64,000 nucleotides of DNA, taken from positions 1 through 64,000 of the forward strand of contig JAFLKN010000030.1 in assembly GCA_019163175.1 (NCBI GenBank). Direction: 5' to 3'. The notes under the pieces were generated by a model. It did no database searches. It saw only the letters and a program-made list of their open reading frames with translations, and was not told the DNA's origin. The DNA is from Prolixibacteraceae bacterium. Lineage in GTDB: Bacteria; Bacteroidota; Bacteroidia; Bacteroidales; Prolixibacteraceae. The translations under genes and the position numbers were made by a program. The stretch's first letter is position 1. The number at the start of each line of letters is the position of its first letter. Shown here in pieces: positions 25,665 through 35,610 of this stretch.

Positions 25665-28139
25665 ATGCAATACCAATCCAACCCTCAACTCGAGCTCGCT
25701 TTTGACTTTTTGCAATATACCAATCAGAATATTTTTCTAACCGGAAAAGCCGGAACCGGGAAAACCACTTTTTTGCGGAACCTGAAGAAGTTGTCGCCCA
25801 AACGAATGGTGGTGGTTGCACCAACCGGTGTGGCAGCTATTAATGCGGGCGGGGCTACTATTCATTCGTTTTTCCAGATGTCGTTTGGTCCTCAAATACC
25901 GGTCGATCCCGATCATCAGCGGCAAGTGGCAGTGCCTGCCGATGGCAATGTGGCTGCCGGAATCAAACGTTTCAGCCGTGAGAAAATCAATATTATCCGG
26001 AGTTTGGATTTGTTGGTGATCGACGAAATTTCGATGGTTCGCACCGATATTCTGGATGGGATTGACGAAGTTTTACGTCGCTATAAAAACCGCTACCAGC
26101 CTTTTGGTGGCGTGCAGTTGCTCATGATTGGCGATTTGCAGCAATTGGCTCCGGTGGTGAAAGATGATGAATGGCAAATTCTGAAACCCTATTACGACAC
26201 CTGTTTTTTCTTTAGCAGTCACGCGCTAAAACGCTCCAAATTCATCGGGATTGAGCTGACCCACATCTTCCGGCAAAGCGATCAACGGTTTATCGATTTG
26301 CTGAACAAAGTGCGCGAAAACCGCATGGACGAAGCCACTCTTCAGGAACTCAACCAGCGCTACATTCCGAATTTTGATCCGGATGAGAAAGAAGGATACA
26401 TCACGCTGACCACGCACAATTACCAGTCGCAGCAAATTAATGAAGCCAAATTGGGCAAGTTGGGCACCCGTTCGCACCGTTTTAGAGCTGAAGTGCAGGG
26501 CGAATTTCCGGAGTATTCTTACCCTACCGATCAAGAGTTGGAACTGAAAGTTGGCGCGCAGGTCATGTTTGTAAAAAACGACATCTCGCTCGAAAAGCGA
26601 TTCTACAATGGCAAAATCGGTAAAATTACAGGCATTGGTGACGATGAAATTGAAGTGCTTTGCCCCGGCGACAGCGAATCGATTGAGGTGGAAAAAGCCG
26701 AATGGCAAAATGCCAAATACACCCTGAACGAAACCACGCAGGAAATTGAAGAAGAGGTAATCGGACAGTTCACGCAGTTTCCGCTCAAATTGGCCTGGGC
26801 CATTACCATTCACAAAAGCCAGGGATTGACCTTTGAAAAAGCGATTATAGATGCACGCGCATCGTTTGCACACGGTCAGGTCTACGTTGCGCTTAGCCGC
26901 TGCAAAACATTGGAAGGACTGGTTTTAAGTTCGTCAATTGCTTCGCACAGCGTTAAAAACGACACAACCGTTATTCAATTTTCTGATGATGTGGAGCGGA
27001 ATCAGCCCGGACAGGCCGAACTGGAAAAATCGCGCAAAGAATACGTTCAGTACCTGCTCGCCGAACTTTTCGATTTTAAACCCATGCAGCGCCAGATTCA
27101 TTACCTGCAAAAACTGTGTGAAGAACATTCGGCACAATTGCTTGGCACGCTAAAAACCCAGTTGCACAGCATGACTCAGCCTCTCCAGACCGAACTAATT
27201 GAGGTGGCCGACAAATTTGGGAATCAGCTCAGGCAAATCATATCGGCAGAGGCCAGCGCCGAAGAGAACCAACAACTTCAGGAGCGGGTAAAAAAGGCTT
27301 CCGATTATTTCTCCGGAAAGTTTTTTTCAATTATCGAACAGCCTTTTTCAGCGGCTTCGTTTGATACCGACAACAAAGCCATTCGTAAAAGTTTTAACGA
27401 AGCTGCCGACAAGCTCCGGAAAGAAATCAACACCAAAAAGGTTTGTCTCGAGTTGTGCAAAAACGGATTTTCGATCAAAACTTATCTCGAAACCAAATCG
27501 AAGGCAGCCATCGAAGTTCCGGAGTCCGGAAGCAAAGGTCATTCTACCGGCAGTTCATCGTCATTCACCATGTATCCCGAATTCTATTCGCTCCTGAAGA
27601 AGTGGCGCGACGAAAAAGCCGATTTGCTTAATGTAGAGATTCGGCGGGTACTTCCGCAAAAAACACTGCACGAAATTGTGCAGACCTTGCCCGCATCGAG
27701 AACCGAACTAAAAGCTGTAAAAGGCATGGGCGGCACCCGAATGCAGCAATTTGGTAAGGAAATTCTGGAACTTGTGTTTGCTTTCCGCCGCCAGAAAAGT
27801 ATGGATTTGCCGGTAGAAGCCGAAAAGGAAGTCAAACAAGCGGGACTCAGTACCCAGGAAGCCAGTTTTGAACTTTTTAAAAGTGGCAAAACTATTCCAG
27901 AAATTGCACACGGGCGGGGCATGGCTGTTTCGACTATTGAAGGACATTTGGCACATTTTGTTGGGACCGGCGAACTGCAACTTAATCAGGTGGTTGATCC
28001 GAAAAAATCAAAAGCAATTTTGGATTATATGGAGAAGCACAAAACGCGTGGAATGAACGAAATACGCGCTGGTTTAGGCAACGATTACAGCTATTCAGAA
28101 ATCAGATTCGTGATTAAACATTTGGAGGCTAGCCGGTAA
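25665..28139 (+). CDS. PIF1-like helicase with C-terminal HRDC and helix-turn-helix regions
   Basis: Walker A LTGKAGTGKTTFLR, Walker B LLVIDEISMVR, LAWAITIHKSQGLTF, VYVALSRCKTLEGL; C-terminal HRDC-like LPASRTELKAVKGMG and HTH SGKTIPEIAHGRGMAVSTIEGHL. Confidence 0.9.
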   Translation: MQYQSNPQLELAFDFLQYTNQNIFLTGKAGTGKTTFLRNLKKLSPKRMVVVAPTGVAAINAGGATIHSFFQMSFGPQIPVDPDHQRQVAVPADGNVAAGIKRFSREKINIIRSLDLLVIDEISMVRTDILDGIDEVLRRYKNRYQPFGGVQLLMIGDLQQLAPVVKDDEWQILKPYYDTCFFFSSHALKRSKFIGIELTHIFRQSDQRFIDLLNKVRENRMDEATLQELNQRYIPNFDPDEKEGYITLTTHNYQSQQINEAKLGKLGTRSHRFRAEVQGEFPEYSYPTDQELELKVGAQVMFVKNDISLEKRFYNGKIGKITGIGDDEIEVLCPGDSESIEVEKAEWQNAKYTLNETTQEIEEEVIGQFTQFPLKLAWAITIHKSQGLTFEKAIIDARASFAHGQVYVALSRCKTLEGLVLSSSIASHSVKNDTTVIQFSDDVERNQPGQAELEKSRKEYVQYLLAELFDFKPMQRQIHYLQKLCEEHSAQLLGTLKTQLHSMTQPLQTELIEVADKFGNQLRQIISAEASAEENQQLQERVKKASDYFSGKFFSIIEQPFSAASFDTDNKAIRKSFNEAADKLRKEINTKKVCLELCKNGFSIKTYLETKSKAAIEVPESGSKGHSTGSSSSFTMYPEFYSLLKKWRDEKADLLNVEIRRVLPQKTLHEIVQTLPASRTELKAVKGMGGTRMQQFGKEILELVFAFRRQKSMDLPVEAEKEVKQAGLSTQEASFELFKSGKTIPEIAHGRGMAVSTIEGHLAHFVGTGELQLNQVVDPKKSKAILDYMEKHKTRGMNEIRAGLGNDYSYSEIRFVIKHLEASR

Positions 28140-28185
28140 AGACTTTAGGTAACTATTTGCGTTATTACCTTTAAACTCTGAGCAG

Positions 28186-30006
28186 TTACTTGCTGAAATA
28201 CTTTTCAATTAATCTTCGTAATTCGGCATTTTTGATTGGTTTTGCAATATAATCATTGCATCCTGCTTCTATGGCCTTTTCTCTATCACCCGACAATCCA
28301 AAAGCGGTTTGTGCAATGATAACAACTTCTTTATTCATCTGCCGGATTTGACGTGTTGCCTCATATCCGTCCATTCCGGGCATTTGAATATCCATTAGGA
28401 TTAAATCAATGTCGGGATTATTACGAAAAGCTACAACTGCTTCAAATCCTGTTCTAACTCTTATAATTTCTTTGCTAAGCTTTTTTACTTCTATGCCCAA
28501 TAACCTTTCCGATGCTTCATCATCCTCCGCAATCAGAACTTTTAATCGCAGTACTTCAGAAGGAATAACATTCTCTGAATTTTCAGCTCTATCTTTTTGA
28601 ATTGCAATTTTTTCAGGCCCGATATTGTATGGCAAAGAAAAATAAAATGTTGAGCCATTTCCCAGTTCACTTTCTACCCATAATCTTCCACCAAGCATTT
28701 CAATATATGCTTTCGATATGGAGAGACCCAATCCGGCTCCCTGCCTTGCCTGTAAATCGGCAATGTCGGCCTGAACAAATCGTTCAAAAATGGCTTCCTG
28801 CCTGTCTTTTGCAATCCCAATTCCGTCATCTTTCACATAAAATTCGAGGAAATCACCCTTTTTTAAATACCCAAATTCTATTGCACCCTTATGGCTGTAT
28901 TTTATGGCATTTTTAACAAGATTGGTTAAAATGGCATACGTTTTTTCGCGATCTGTATAAACAATAGATTCTTCTGTGGGCAATGAATTTCTATAAGAGA
29001 GCATCATTCCTTTAGCTTCAACTTCAGGCTTAAAAAAGGTAAAAATATACTTGATCTGCTCATTGATATTCGATTCCCTTATATCAAGCTTTACCAGGCC
29101 AGCTTCAATTTTTGAAATGTCGACAATATCGTTGATGATGTTGAGCATACGAGCCCCACTTTTTTCTATAATACTTAAATACTCTTGTTGCTGGTCACTG
29201 GTCAGATCAGGTTCTTTCAAAATCTCTGCAAAACCCAGTATTCCGTTCATTGGTGTGCGGATTTCGTGACTCATATTGGCAAGAAAAGCTGATTTGAGCC
29301 GGTCGCTTTCTTCTGCACGTTCCTTGGCTCTTTGAAGCTCATTGGTCCGCTCTTCTATCGTTTTTTCAAGGTTTTTATTAATATCTTCAATAAGTAACTT
29401 CTCATGGTCAAGTTCATAGTTCAGGAAGAAGTTGCGACGTGCATAATACTCTATGTTGTATGCGGCAAACATTCCGATGATGTTTGCACTTACAAAAAAG
29501 AAATTGTTGTTAATGATTAAAATAATGGGGGTCTGTGCATAATATATCGCTCCGATATTGTAGATAAGAAGTGTGGCCCAACCTGCAATTGAAGCCAAAA
29601 AGAAACGGAGTTTAATAAAAAAGTAACCTGCAGAAAAGATCAACATCATACCGGCATAATAGGTATAATTTTCAGGCACAAGCATTGTCATAATGCTGAT
29701 GCCGAACGCACCTATAATAAAACTGATGAGCAACAATGCTTGCCAGATTTTCTGAAATACTTTAGTAAATGATAATAGAAATACCAGGGAAAGAAAAGGA
29801 ACAACAAATAAATAGCGGATAATATGGAAAACTCTTGCATACTCCGGAAACATTATTGAATCGAGAATTCCAAATATTCCATAAAGGAATGTGACCAATA
29901 CAAAAGACACTCTAACCTGGAAAAGAGAATCAAAAAAATATTTTTGCAGAAATAGCTTTTCCTCTTTTTCAGGAAAGGCAAGGGTAATTTTATTATATAT
30001 CATCAT
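28186..30006 (-). CDS. Hybrid sensor histidine kinase / response regulator
   Basis: Multi-TM N-terminus; FLANMSHEIRTPMNGILGFAEIL; GAGLGLSISKAYIEMLGG; receiver LKVLIAEDDEAS...LILMDIQMPGMDGYEATRQI. Confidence 0.93.
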   Translation of the reverse strand: MMIYNKITLAFPEKEEKLFLQKYFFDSLFQVRVSFVLVTFLYGIFGILDSIMFPEYARVFHIIRYLFVVPFLSLVFLLSFTKVFQKIWQALLLISFIIGAFGISIMTMLVPENYTYYAGMMLIFSAGYFFIKLRFFLASIAGWATLLIYNIGAIYYAQTPIILIINNNFFFVSANIIGMFAAYNIEYYARRNFFLNYELDHEKLLIEDINKNLEKTIEERTNELQRAKERAEESDRLKSAFLANMSHEIRTPMNGILGFAEILKEPDLTSDQQQEYLSIIEKSGARMLNIINDIVDISKIEAGLVKLDIRESNINEQIKYIFTFFKPEVEAKGMMLSYRNSLPTEESIVYTDREKTYAILTNLVKNAIKYSHKGAIEFGYLKKGDFLEFYVKDDGIGIAKDRQEAIFERFVQADIADLQARQGAGLGLSISKAYIEMLGGRLWVESELGNGSTFYFSLPYNIGPEKIAIQKDRAENSENVIPSEVLRLKVLIAEDDEASERLLGIEVKKLSKEIIRVRTGFEAVVAFRNNPDIDLILMDIQMPGMDGYEATRQIRQMNKEVVIIAQTAFGLSGDREKAIEAGCNDYIAKPIKNAELRRLIEKYFSK

Positions 30007-30184
30007 TCACTAAATAACAAACCAATATCACTATCTGCAGACTGGATATTTTTTCATATTGAACCAGATAAATCCCCCAACTACATTTGATACAAAAACC
30101 AAATGTAATAAAAATATAAGCCAAAGCTATTTTAGAACAAATTGAAAAGCTTCAGATTTACTGAAATAAGGAAATCCAAACTCA

Positions 30185-30220
30185 CCCTGTGAAATTACTT
30201 CCGTAATTCTGAAAACAGGG
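30185..30220. promoter_or_regulatory. Dyad-symmetric element between divergent genes
   Basis: CCCTGTgaAATTACttccGTAATTctgaaaACAGGG: outer 6-bp and inner 6-bp complementary arms. Confidence 0.4.
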
Positions 30221-30349
30221 TAATATTTAAGCATCTGGAAGCAACCCACTAAAAATATTTCTCATTTTGCTGATTTTTCGAAAAAGTTGCTGAAATTAAC
30301 GGTCTGATTTTGAACTGAACCAAACGACCAACAACCCAAGCTAACTAAC

Positions 30350-31906
30350 ATGGAACCTCAGCAAAAAACATTTTACAACCGATTATTTATTACCATTCTC
30401 CGCGTTGCCATTGGCTGGCACTTTCTGTACGAAGGCTTATCAAAAATCCTTCAGGGCAACTGGACCGCTTCCGGATTTCTCCTGAACACTTCCGGATTTT
30501 TCTCCGGATTTTATCACTGGGTAGCCAGTTCTCCGGCAATTCTTCATGCAAGTGATTTCCTGAATATGTATGGATTACTCCTGATTGGATTGGCCCTTTT
30601 TATTGGACTTTTCAGCCGAATTGCTTCCTTGTGCGGAGCTTTGCTGCTTACGCTGTATTATTTTGCCTATCCGCCATTTGGCAGTCCGCTGATGAATGCT
30701 TCGGAAGGACATTTGTTCATTGTCGATAAACTGTTTATCGAAGCCGCAGCACTTATTTTCCTGTTCTTTTATCCTGAAAAAGGATTCAGCCTCGATACCC
30801 TGCTCGAAATCTTTCGCCAACGGAAAAAGGCTGTTATTCCTGAACCGGAAGGGAGTTCGTCGCGCCGCGAAGTCTTAAAAAACCTAGCCACGTTACCCGT
30901 TTTGGGCGCAATGGGTTGGGGTGCGGTAAGTAACATTAAAACCTATGGCGTTGATGTGATGTCGGGCGCAACCATTCAGGTAAAACAAATGTCCCTAAAT
31001 GAATTGAAAGGCGAACTTCCGAAAGGAAAAATTGGCAAACACGAGATCAGCCGGTTAATTGCCGGTGGAAACCTGATTGGTGGCTGGGCTCACTCCCGCG
31101 ACTTGATCTATGTTTCAACCTTATTTAAAGCCTACAATACCGAGCAAAAAGTATACGAAACCTTGATGCTGGGCGAACAAGCCGGAATAAACACCATCAA
31201 TATTGGGTTTGCCTCGAACCCGCTTTTGGCGAAATACAAAAAGATGACCGGAAGCAAAATCAAGGTGATTACGCAGGTTGCACCAAACCTGAACAATAAA
31301 GAACTCTCGAAAGTGGGACCAGGCACCGACAAAAAATTGTTTTTTGAAAATATCGACAAGGCTATCGATTTTGGAGTGGATATCATTCAGGTGCAGGGAA
31401 ACTGGTGCGACTGGCTGGTGCGCGACAATAAACTTGAGGTGATACATGAAATGCTGGAACACATCCGGCAGCAAGGTTATACCGCCGGTCTTGGCGCTCA
31501 CTCGGTTGAATCATTGATTGCCTGTGCTGATCAGGGAATCATTCCCGATTATTACATGAAAACCATGCATCATGATCAGTATTGGTCGGCTCACCCGCGC
31601 GAAAACCGGTTTCCGTTTGAAGTGGATGGCAAAGAATACCTCGACCACAACCGGTTCCACAACAACATGTTCTGCCTATTCCCCGAACGCACTGTTGAGT
31701 TTGTAAGTAAAGCCAAAGTTCCGGTTATGGGATTCAAAGTACTGGCTGCCGGGGCCATCGAACCCAAAGACGGATTTCAATGGGCTTACGACAATGGCGC
31801 TGATTTTATTTGTGTGGGTATGTTCGATTTTCAGGTGGTCAGCAATGTGAATACTGCCATCAATTGTTTAAATAAAACCAACCGGACACGGGAGTGGGTT
31901 GGGTAA
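30350..31906 (+). CDS. DoxX-family membrane domain fused to TIM-barrel (aldo-keto-reductase-like) domain
   Basis: Residues ~1-150: DoxX-like TM region (RVAIGWHFLYEGLSKILQGNW...); then SSRREVLKNLATLPVLGAMGW (Tat-like/anchor); then soluble TIM-barrel-like domain to the C-terminus. Confidence 0.75.
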   Translation: MEPQQKTFYNRLFITILRVAIGWHFLYEGLSKILQGNWTASGFLLNTSGFFSGFYHWVASSPAILHASDFLNMYGLLLIGLALFIGLFSRIASLCGALLLTLYYFAYPPFGSPLMNASEGHLFIVDKLFIEAAALIFLFFYPEKGFSLDTLLEIFRQRKKAVIPEPEGSSSRREVLKNLATLPVLGAMGWGAVSNIKTYGVDVMSGATIQVKQMSLNELKGELPKGKIGKHEISRLIAGGNLIGGWAHSRDLIYVSTLFKAYNTEQKVYETLMLGEQAGINTINIGFASNPLLAKYKKMTGSKIKVITQVAPNLNNKELSKVGPGTDKKLFFENIDKAIDFGVDIIQVQGNWCDWLVRDNKLEVIHEMLEHIRQQGYTAGLGAHSVESLIACADQGIIPDYYMKTMHHDQYWSAHPRENRFPFEVDGKEYLDHNRFHNNMFCLFPERTVEFVSKAKVPVMGFKVLAAGAIEPKDGFQWAYDNGADFICVGMFDFQVVSNVNTAINCLNKTNRTREWVG

Positions 31907-31932
31907 TTGGTTATCCAAAAAATTAAATCTAA

Positions 31933-33027
31933 ATGAAAAAACAGTCTTTCTACTCTTGTATACTTGCTAAACTTTTGGGTGGAATCTTTTTTCTTGCAAT
32001 TTACTCCTGTAAATCCGAATATTACACCGAAGCCGATTATTTTAAAGTGCCTAAAATTGATGCACACGTTCATTTTCTCACTACCGATGCTTCGATCTTT
32101 GAACAGGCCGCTAAGGAAAATCTGACGTTTATAACCATTAATGTGAATGCCGGCGAAAACGTATCTAGGCAGCGGGACACAGCCAAGGCGTTGACGAAAA
32201 AATTTCCCCGCCAGATAAATTACCTCGCCACTTTTGCTTTCGACACAGCCGTTTGGAATGGCGACAATTGGGAAGAGAAAACCATTGCTGAACTCGAAAA
32301 TAACATTTCGGGCGGAGCTGTGGGCGTAAAACTCTGGAAAAACATTGGCATGACCGAAAAGGACAGAGCCGGAAATTTCATCATGGTGAGCAACGGCCGT
32401 TTTGATCCGGTGATTTCATTCATCGAACAGAAAGGGCTTCCTGTAACAGGACATTTGGGTGAACCCCGGAACTGCTGGTTACCCACCGATTCGATGACGG
32501 TTAATAACGACAAAAGCTATTTTACCCGACATCCGGAATACCACATGTACCTGCATCCGGAATATCCAAGTTATCAGGAGCAACTTGCTGCACGCGACAG
32601 TATGCTGACGAAACATCCAAACCTGAAGTTTATTGGATGCCATTTGGGAAGTCTGGAATGGAGCGTGGACGAATTGGCCAAAACACTTGACCGCTTTCCG
32701 AACATGGCGGTTGATTTGGCTGCACGCATTTGTCATTTGCAATACCAAAGTGCCAAAGACAAGAACAAGGTTCGCGATTTCCTGATTAAATACCAGGATC
32801 GGATTTTGTATGGAACCGATATTTCGTATTCGGAAAGTAAACTGGACAGCAGCTTTTTTGCCGGTATTCAAGCCACCAGAATCAAAGACTGGAATTACTT
32901 TTCCGGCGAAATGGAATTAAAATCGCGCGACGTAGATGGTGCATTTACCGGACTCCATCTTCCGAAACAAGTAGTTGACAAGATTTTTTACCTAAATACC
33001 GTAAAGTGGTACAAGCTGGAGGAATAG
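31933..33027 (+). CDS. Amidohydrolase-family (metal-dependent TIM barrel) lipoprotein
   Basis: KIDAHVHFLTTD, GLPVTGHLGEP, NLKFIGCHLGSLEW, RILYGTDISYSE; lipobox-like FFLAIYSCKSE. Confidence 0.85.
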   Translation: MKKQSFYSCILAKLLGGIFFLAIYSCKSEYYTEADYFKVPKIDAHVHFLTTDASIFEQAAKENLTFITINVNAGENVSRQRDTAKALTKKFPRQINYLATFAFDTAVWNGDNWEEKTIAELENNISGGAVGVKLWKNIGMTEKDRAGNFIMVSNGRFDPVISFIEQKGLPVTGHLGEPRNCWLPTDSMTVNNDKSYFTRHPEYHMYLHPEYPSYQEQLAARDSMLTKHPNLKFIGCHLGSLEWSVDELAKTLDRFPNMAVDLAARICHLQYQSAKDKNKVRDFLIKYQDRILYGTDISYSESKLDSSFFAGIQATRIKDWNYFSGEMELKSRDVDGAFTGLHLPKQVVDKIFYLNTVKWYKLEE

Positions 33028-33040
33028 CCTTGAAAAAAAA

Positions 33041-33063
33041 TCAATCTTTGTTTTTCAGATTGA
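33041..33063 (-). terminator. Terminator hairpin overlapping the stop codon of the beta-barrel gene
   Basis: Minus strand: TCAATCT-gaaaaacaa-AGATTGA then T8; the TGA stop codon is in the 3' stem arm. Confidence 0.6.
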
Positions 33064-33751
33064 AAAAATAGCTGAAAGATAGGACCAGAGCCGAATCAAA
33101 ATTTAAAGTTCTGATTTGGTTTGTAGTAAAATCCGATTTATCACTAAATCTTTCTCTGGTATGCTGAACCTTTGCAAAAAGATTAACCTTTAGGCTTTTA
33201 ATAATTGAATAGGAGGCGCCTACTGATCCGGATAAATAGAATAGATTTTTCTTTTCCGTAAATGTATAAGTTCCTCCTCCAGAAGAAGATTCCAAACCGC
33301 TCTTGCTCGTTGAAAATCCAAAGCCTGTTCCAGCTTCAATGAAAGGTATTATTCTTTTGTTTCCCAGATACTCCCGCATAAAAATACCATATTGGCATGT
33401 AGTATATTTTGGAAAATCATCTGATGCATATTTTATAGTATTCATCCGATATTTTATATCTGTACCAACCGCCAGATTTCTGAAAAGAAAGTATCCAATC
33501 CTTGGTGCAACGGCAAAATTCATTCGTTGATCGAAACTCCAGTACTTTTCAATTTTGGTTGAGTAATCTTGGACAAAAAGATCACTTCTTCCAAATGATA
33601 CCCCAAAGCCTTCGGTAAAAGGTTTTGAATCATAAGCCCAATTTCCACCAAGATTAATCCCTCCTTCTATCATTAAAGCGCCTTTCTGTATCTGCGCTGT
33701 CAAACTTAGAGAAACCACTAAAAATAAGGAAAACAATAGGAATCGTTTCAT
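33041..33751 (-). CDS. Outer-membrane beta-barrel protein
   Basis: 236 aa; signal peptide, alternating hydrophobic strands, C-terminal ALVLSFSYFFNLKNKD. Confidence 0.8.
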   Translation of the reverse strand: MKRFLLFSLFLVVSLSLTAQIQKGALMIEGGINLGGNWAYDSKPFTEGFGVSFGRSDLFVQDYSTKIEKYWSFDQRMNFAVAPRIGYFLFRNLAVGTDIKYRMNTIKYASDDFPKYTTCQYGIFMREYLGNKRIIPFIEAGTGFGFSTSKSGLESSSGGGTYTFTEKKNLFYLSGSVGASYSIIKSLKVNLFAKVQHTRERFSDKSDFTTNQIRTLNFDSALVLSFSYFFNLKNKD

Positions 33752-33847
33752 AGCTTATGAATTAGACTTTCCCAAAATTAAACATAAACAATCGGATTAC
33801 TTGAAAAAGAGAAAGAATAATAGCAATGCGAAAAAAGAATCCTGAAT

Positions 33848-35518
33848 TTATTTTGTAGCCACTTTTGGAAGCGCCAGCACCTGACCACGTTCCAGCAGTT
33901 TTTCTTTCAAGGCTTCGTAAGGAATATCCTGAACGGCATGGTCAATATCAATGGCTTTACAGGCAGCAATGGCAGCCGATTGCCCCAAAATCATAAATAC
34001 AGGTTCCATGCGGATAGAACCGTATGCAATGTGGCTCGACGACACACAAACCGGAACCAACAAATTCTGGCATTCATCGCGCTTTGGAATGATTGAGCCA
34101 TACGAAATAGCATAAGGAGCTTCCGGATGAACGCCAACATCGCCTTCATTCTGCACAAAACCCTCAGAAGTTACGTAGCGCTGAATATTGTGCGAGTCCA
34201 TGGCGTACGAACCCATTCCTACCGAACCTGGAACCTCGCTTTTGGCCAGCACATCATTTTCGGTGGTTACATACACACCCAGCAAACGACGTGCTTCGCG
34301 CACATAAATCTGTCGCGACCAGTTTCCATTGTCATGAAATTCATCTTTCGCCAAGCCCCAGGTTTGCATTTCCTGCTGAATTTCTTTTGGAACATGTGGA
34401 TCGTTCGAAACAAAGTATAGCAAGCCCTTCTGGTAATCTTCGTGCGCTTTGATAATTTCTTTCCGGCGTTCGTACGATGCTTCCGGGTAATCGTAATTCA
34501 TTCCAATGAAATCGCTGCTGAACGGGCCGTGGTTGTTGGTGTCGGTTTTCCGGTTCGGAATCAGGTCGAACTTACCAAACCATTCGCGCCAGCCGGCATC
34601 AAACACACGACCAAGCAATTCATAGTTCTCCGGATTATAATTTTCAGGCTTTGGGAAAGGCACACGATTATCGGGGTGATTGCTCATGCACAACCTGAAA
34701 CAATAGGCTTGAATCTTGTTATCGCCGGTGCAGTTGGCGGCTATCGGATCAGGAGAAATACCATACAGTAAGCCGCTTTCGGGCTTTCCGGGAATTTTAT
34801 ACGGATCAATTTTATCCTTGAAAAAGTGACCATGATGCCGGGCATCAGCCTGAACTCCGTTCCAGGTTTCGTTATATTCCGAACAGGCTTCGCGCCCAAC
34901 ACGATAGGAAACTCCGGCCGCAGCCATCAAATCGCCTTCGTAGGTGGCATCAATAAACATTTTTCCGGAGAAAGTTTTTCCTGAAAGGGTTTTAAATGAT
35001 TCGATCTTTTCGTCTTTCTTGATTACGCCCGAAGAGCGATCGAGCCATTCGTTGCGCAAAACGGTAATTTTATTTTCTGAAATAAAGTCTTCGAAAACCT
35101 GCTCGGCTACATGCGGTTCGAATATCCACATGGTTCGGTTTTCTCCATCCATCGCCACCGTTCCCTGACCTTTATTGCCGTATTCCGAATGCTTTTGCCA
35201 TTTCCATGCAGCCGAATCACTATAGTGCTGCCAAACGCGATGATAGAATTCGCGAGAAAGTCCGCCGATGGTCGATTTATTGCCCGTATCGGTGTAACCC
35301 AATCCTCCTGATGAAAGTCCGCCAAGATGGGTGTCGGGAGAGACAACAAGCACGGTTTTGCCCGACTGAACGGCCTCAACAGCAGCGGTTACCGCAGCCG
35401 AAGTTCCACCATAAATAATGATATCAGCTGAATATTCGTTGGGATTTTTGGGTTGACTGGCGCAGCTACTTAGCAAAATGCCAGTAGACAGACACAGAAA
35501 AAGAAAAAGTTTGATCAT
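33848..35518 (-). CDS. FAD-dependent oxidoreductase (FAD_oxidored; often annotated xanthan lyase-like), lipoprotein
   Basis: ADIIIYGGTSAAVTAAVEAVQSGKTVLVVSPDTHLGGLSSGGLGYTDTG; MFIDATYEGDLMAAAGVSYRVGREACSEYNETWNGVQ; VPVCVSSSHIAYGSIRMEPVFMILGQSAAIAA. Confidence 0.88.
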   Translation of the reverse strand: MIKLFLFLCLSTGILLSSCASQPKNPNEYSADIIIYGGTSAAVTAAVEAVQSGKTVLVVSPDTHLGGLSSGGLGYTDTGNKSTIGGLSREFYHRVWQHYSDSAAWKWQKHSEYGNKGQGTVAMDGENRTMWIFEPHVAEQVFEDFISENKITVLRNEWLDRSSGVIKKDEKIESFKTLSGKTFSGKMFIDATYEGDLMAAAGVSYRVGREACSEYNETWNGVQADARHHGHFFKDKIDPYKIPGKPESGLLYGISPDPIAANCTGDNKIQAYCFRLCMSNHPDNRVPFPKPENYNPENYELLGRVFDAGWREWFGKFDLIPNRKTDTNNHGPFSSDFIGMNYDYPEASYERRKEIIKAHEDYQKGLLYFVSNDPHVPKEIQQEMQTWGLAKDEFHDNGNWSRQIYVREARRLLGVYVTTENDVLAKSEVPGSVGMGSYAMDSHNIQRYVTSEGFVQNEGDVGVHPEAPYAISYGSIIPKRDECQNLLVPVCVSSSHIAYGSIRMEPVFMILGQSAAIAACKAIDIDHAVQDIPYEALKEKLLERGQVLALPKVATK

Positions 35519-35610
35519 GCTTTTCGGTTGAAGGTTCAGGTTAAAACTGCTTAAAGATAAAAATAAACTGTTGATCGCTCCGACCTTTTCAGCAAAGTAG
35601 ATTCCTTCTT

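Noticed and set aside
26226-26873. 215-aa minus-strand ORF
   Set aside because: Antisense to PIF1-like helicase motifs; Phe/Arg-rich shadow translation.
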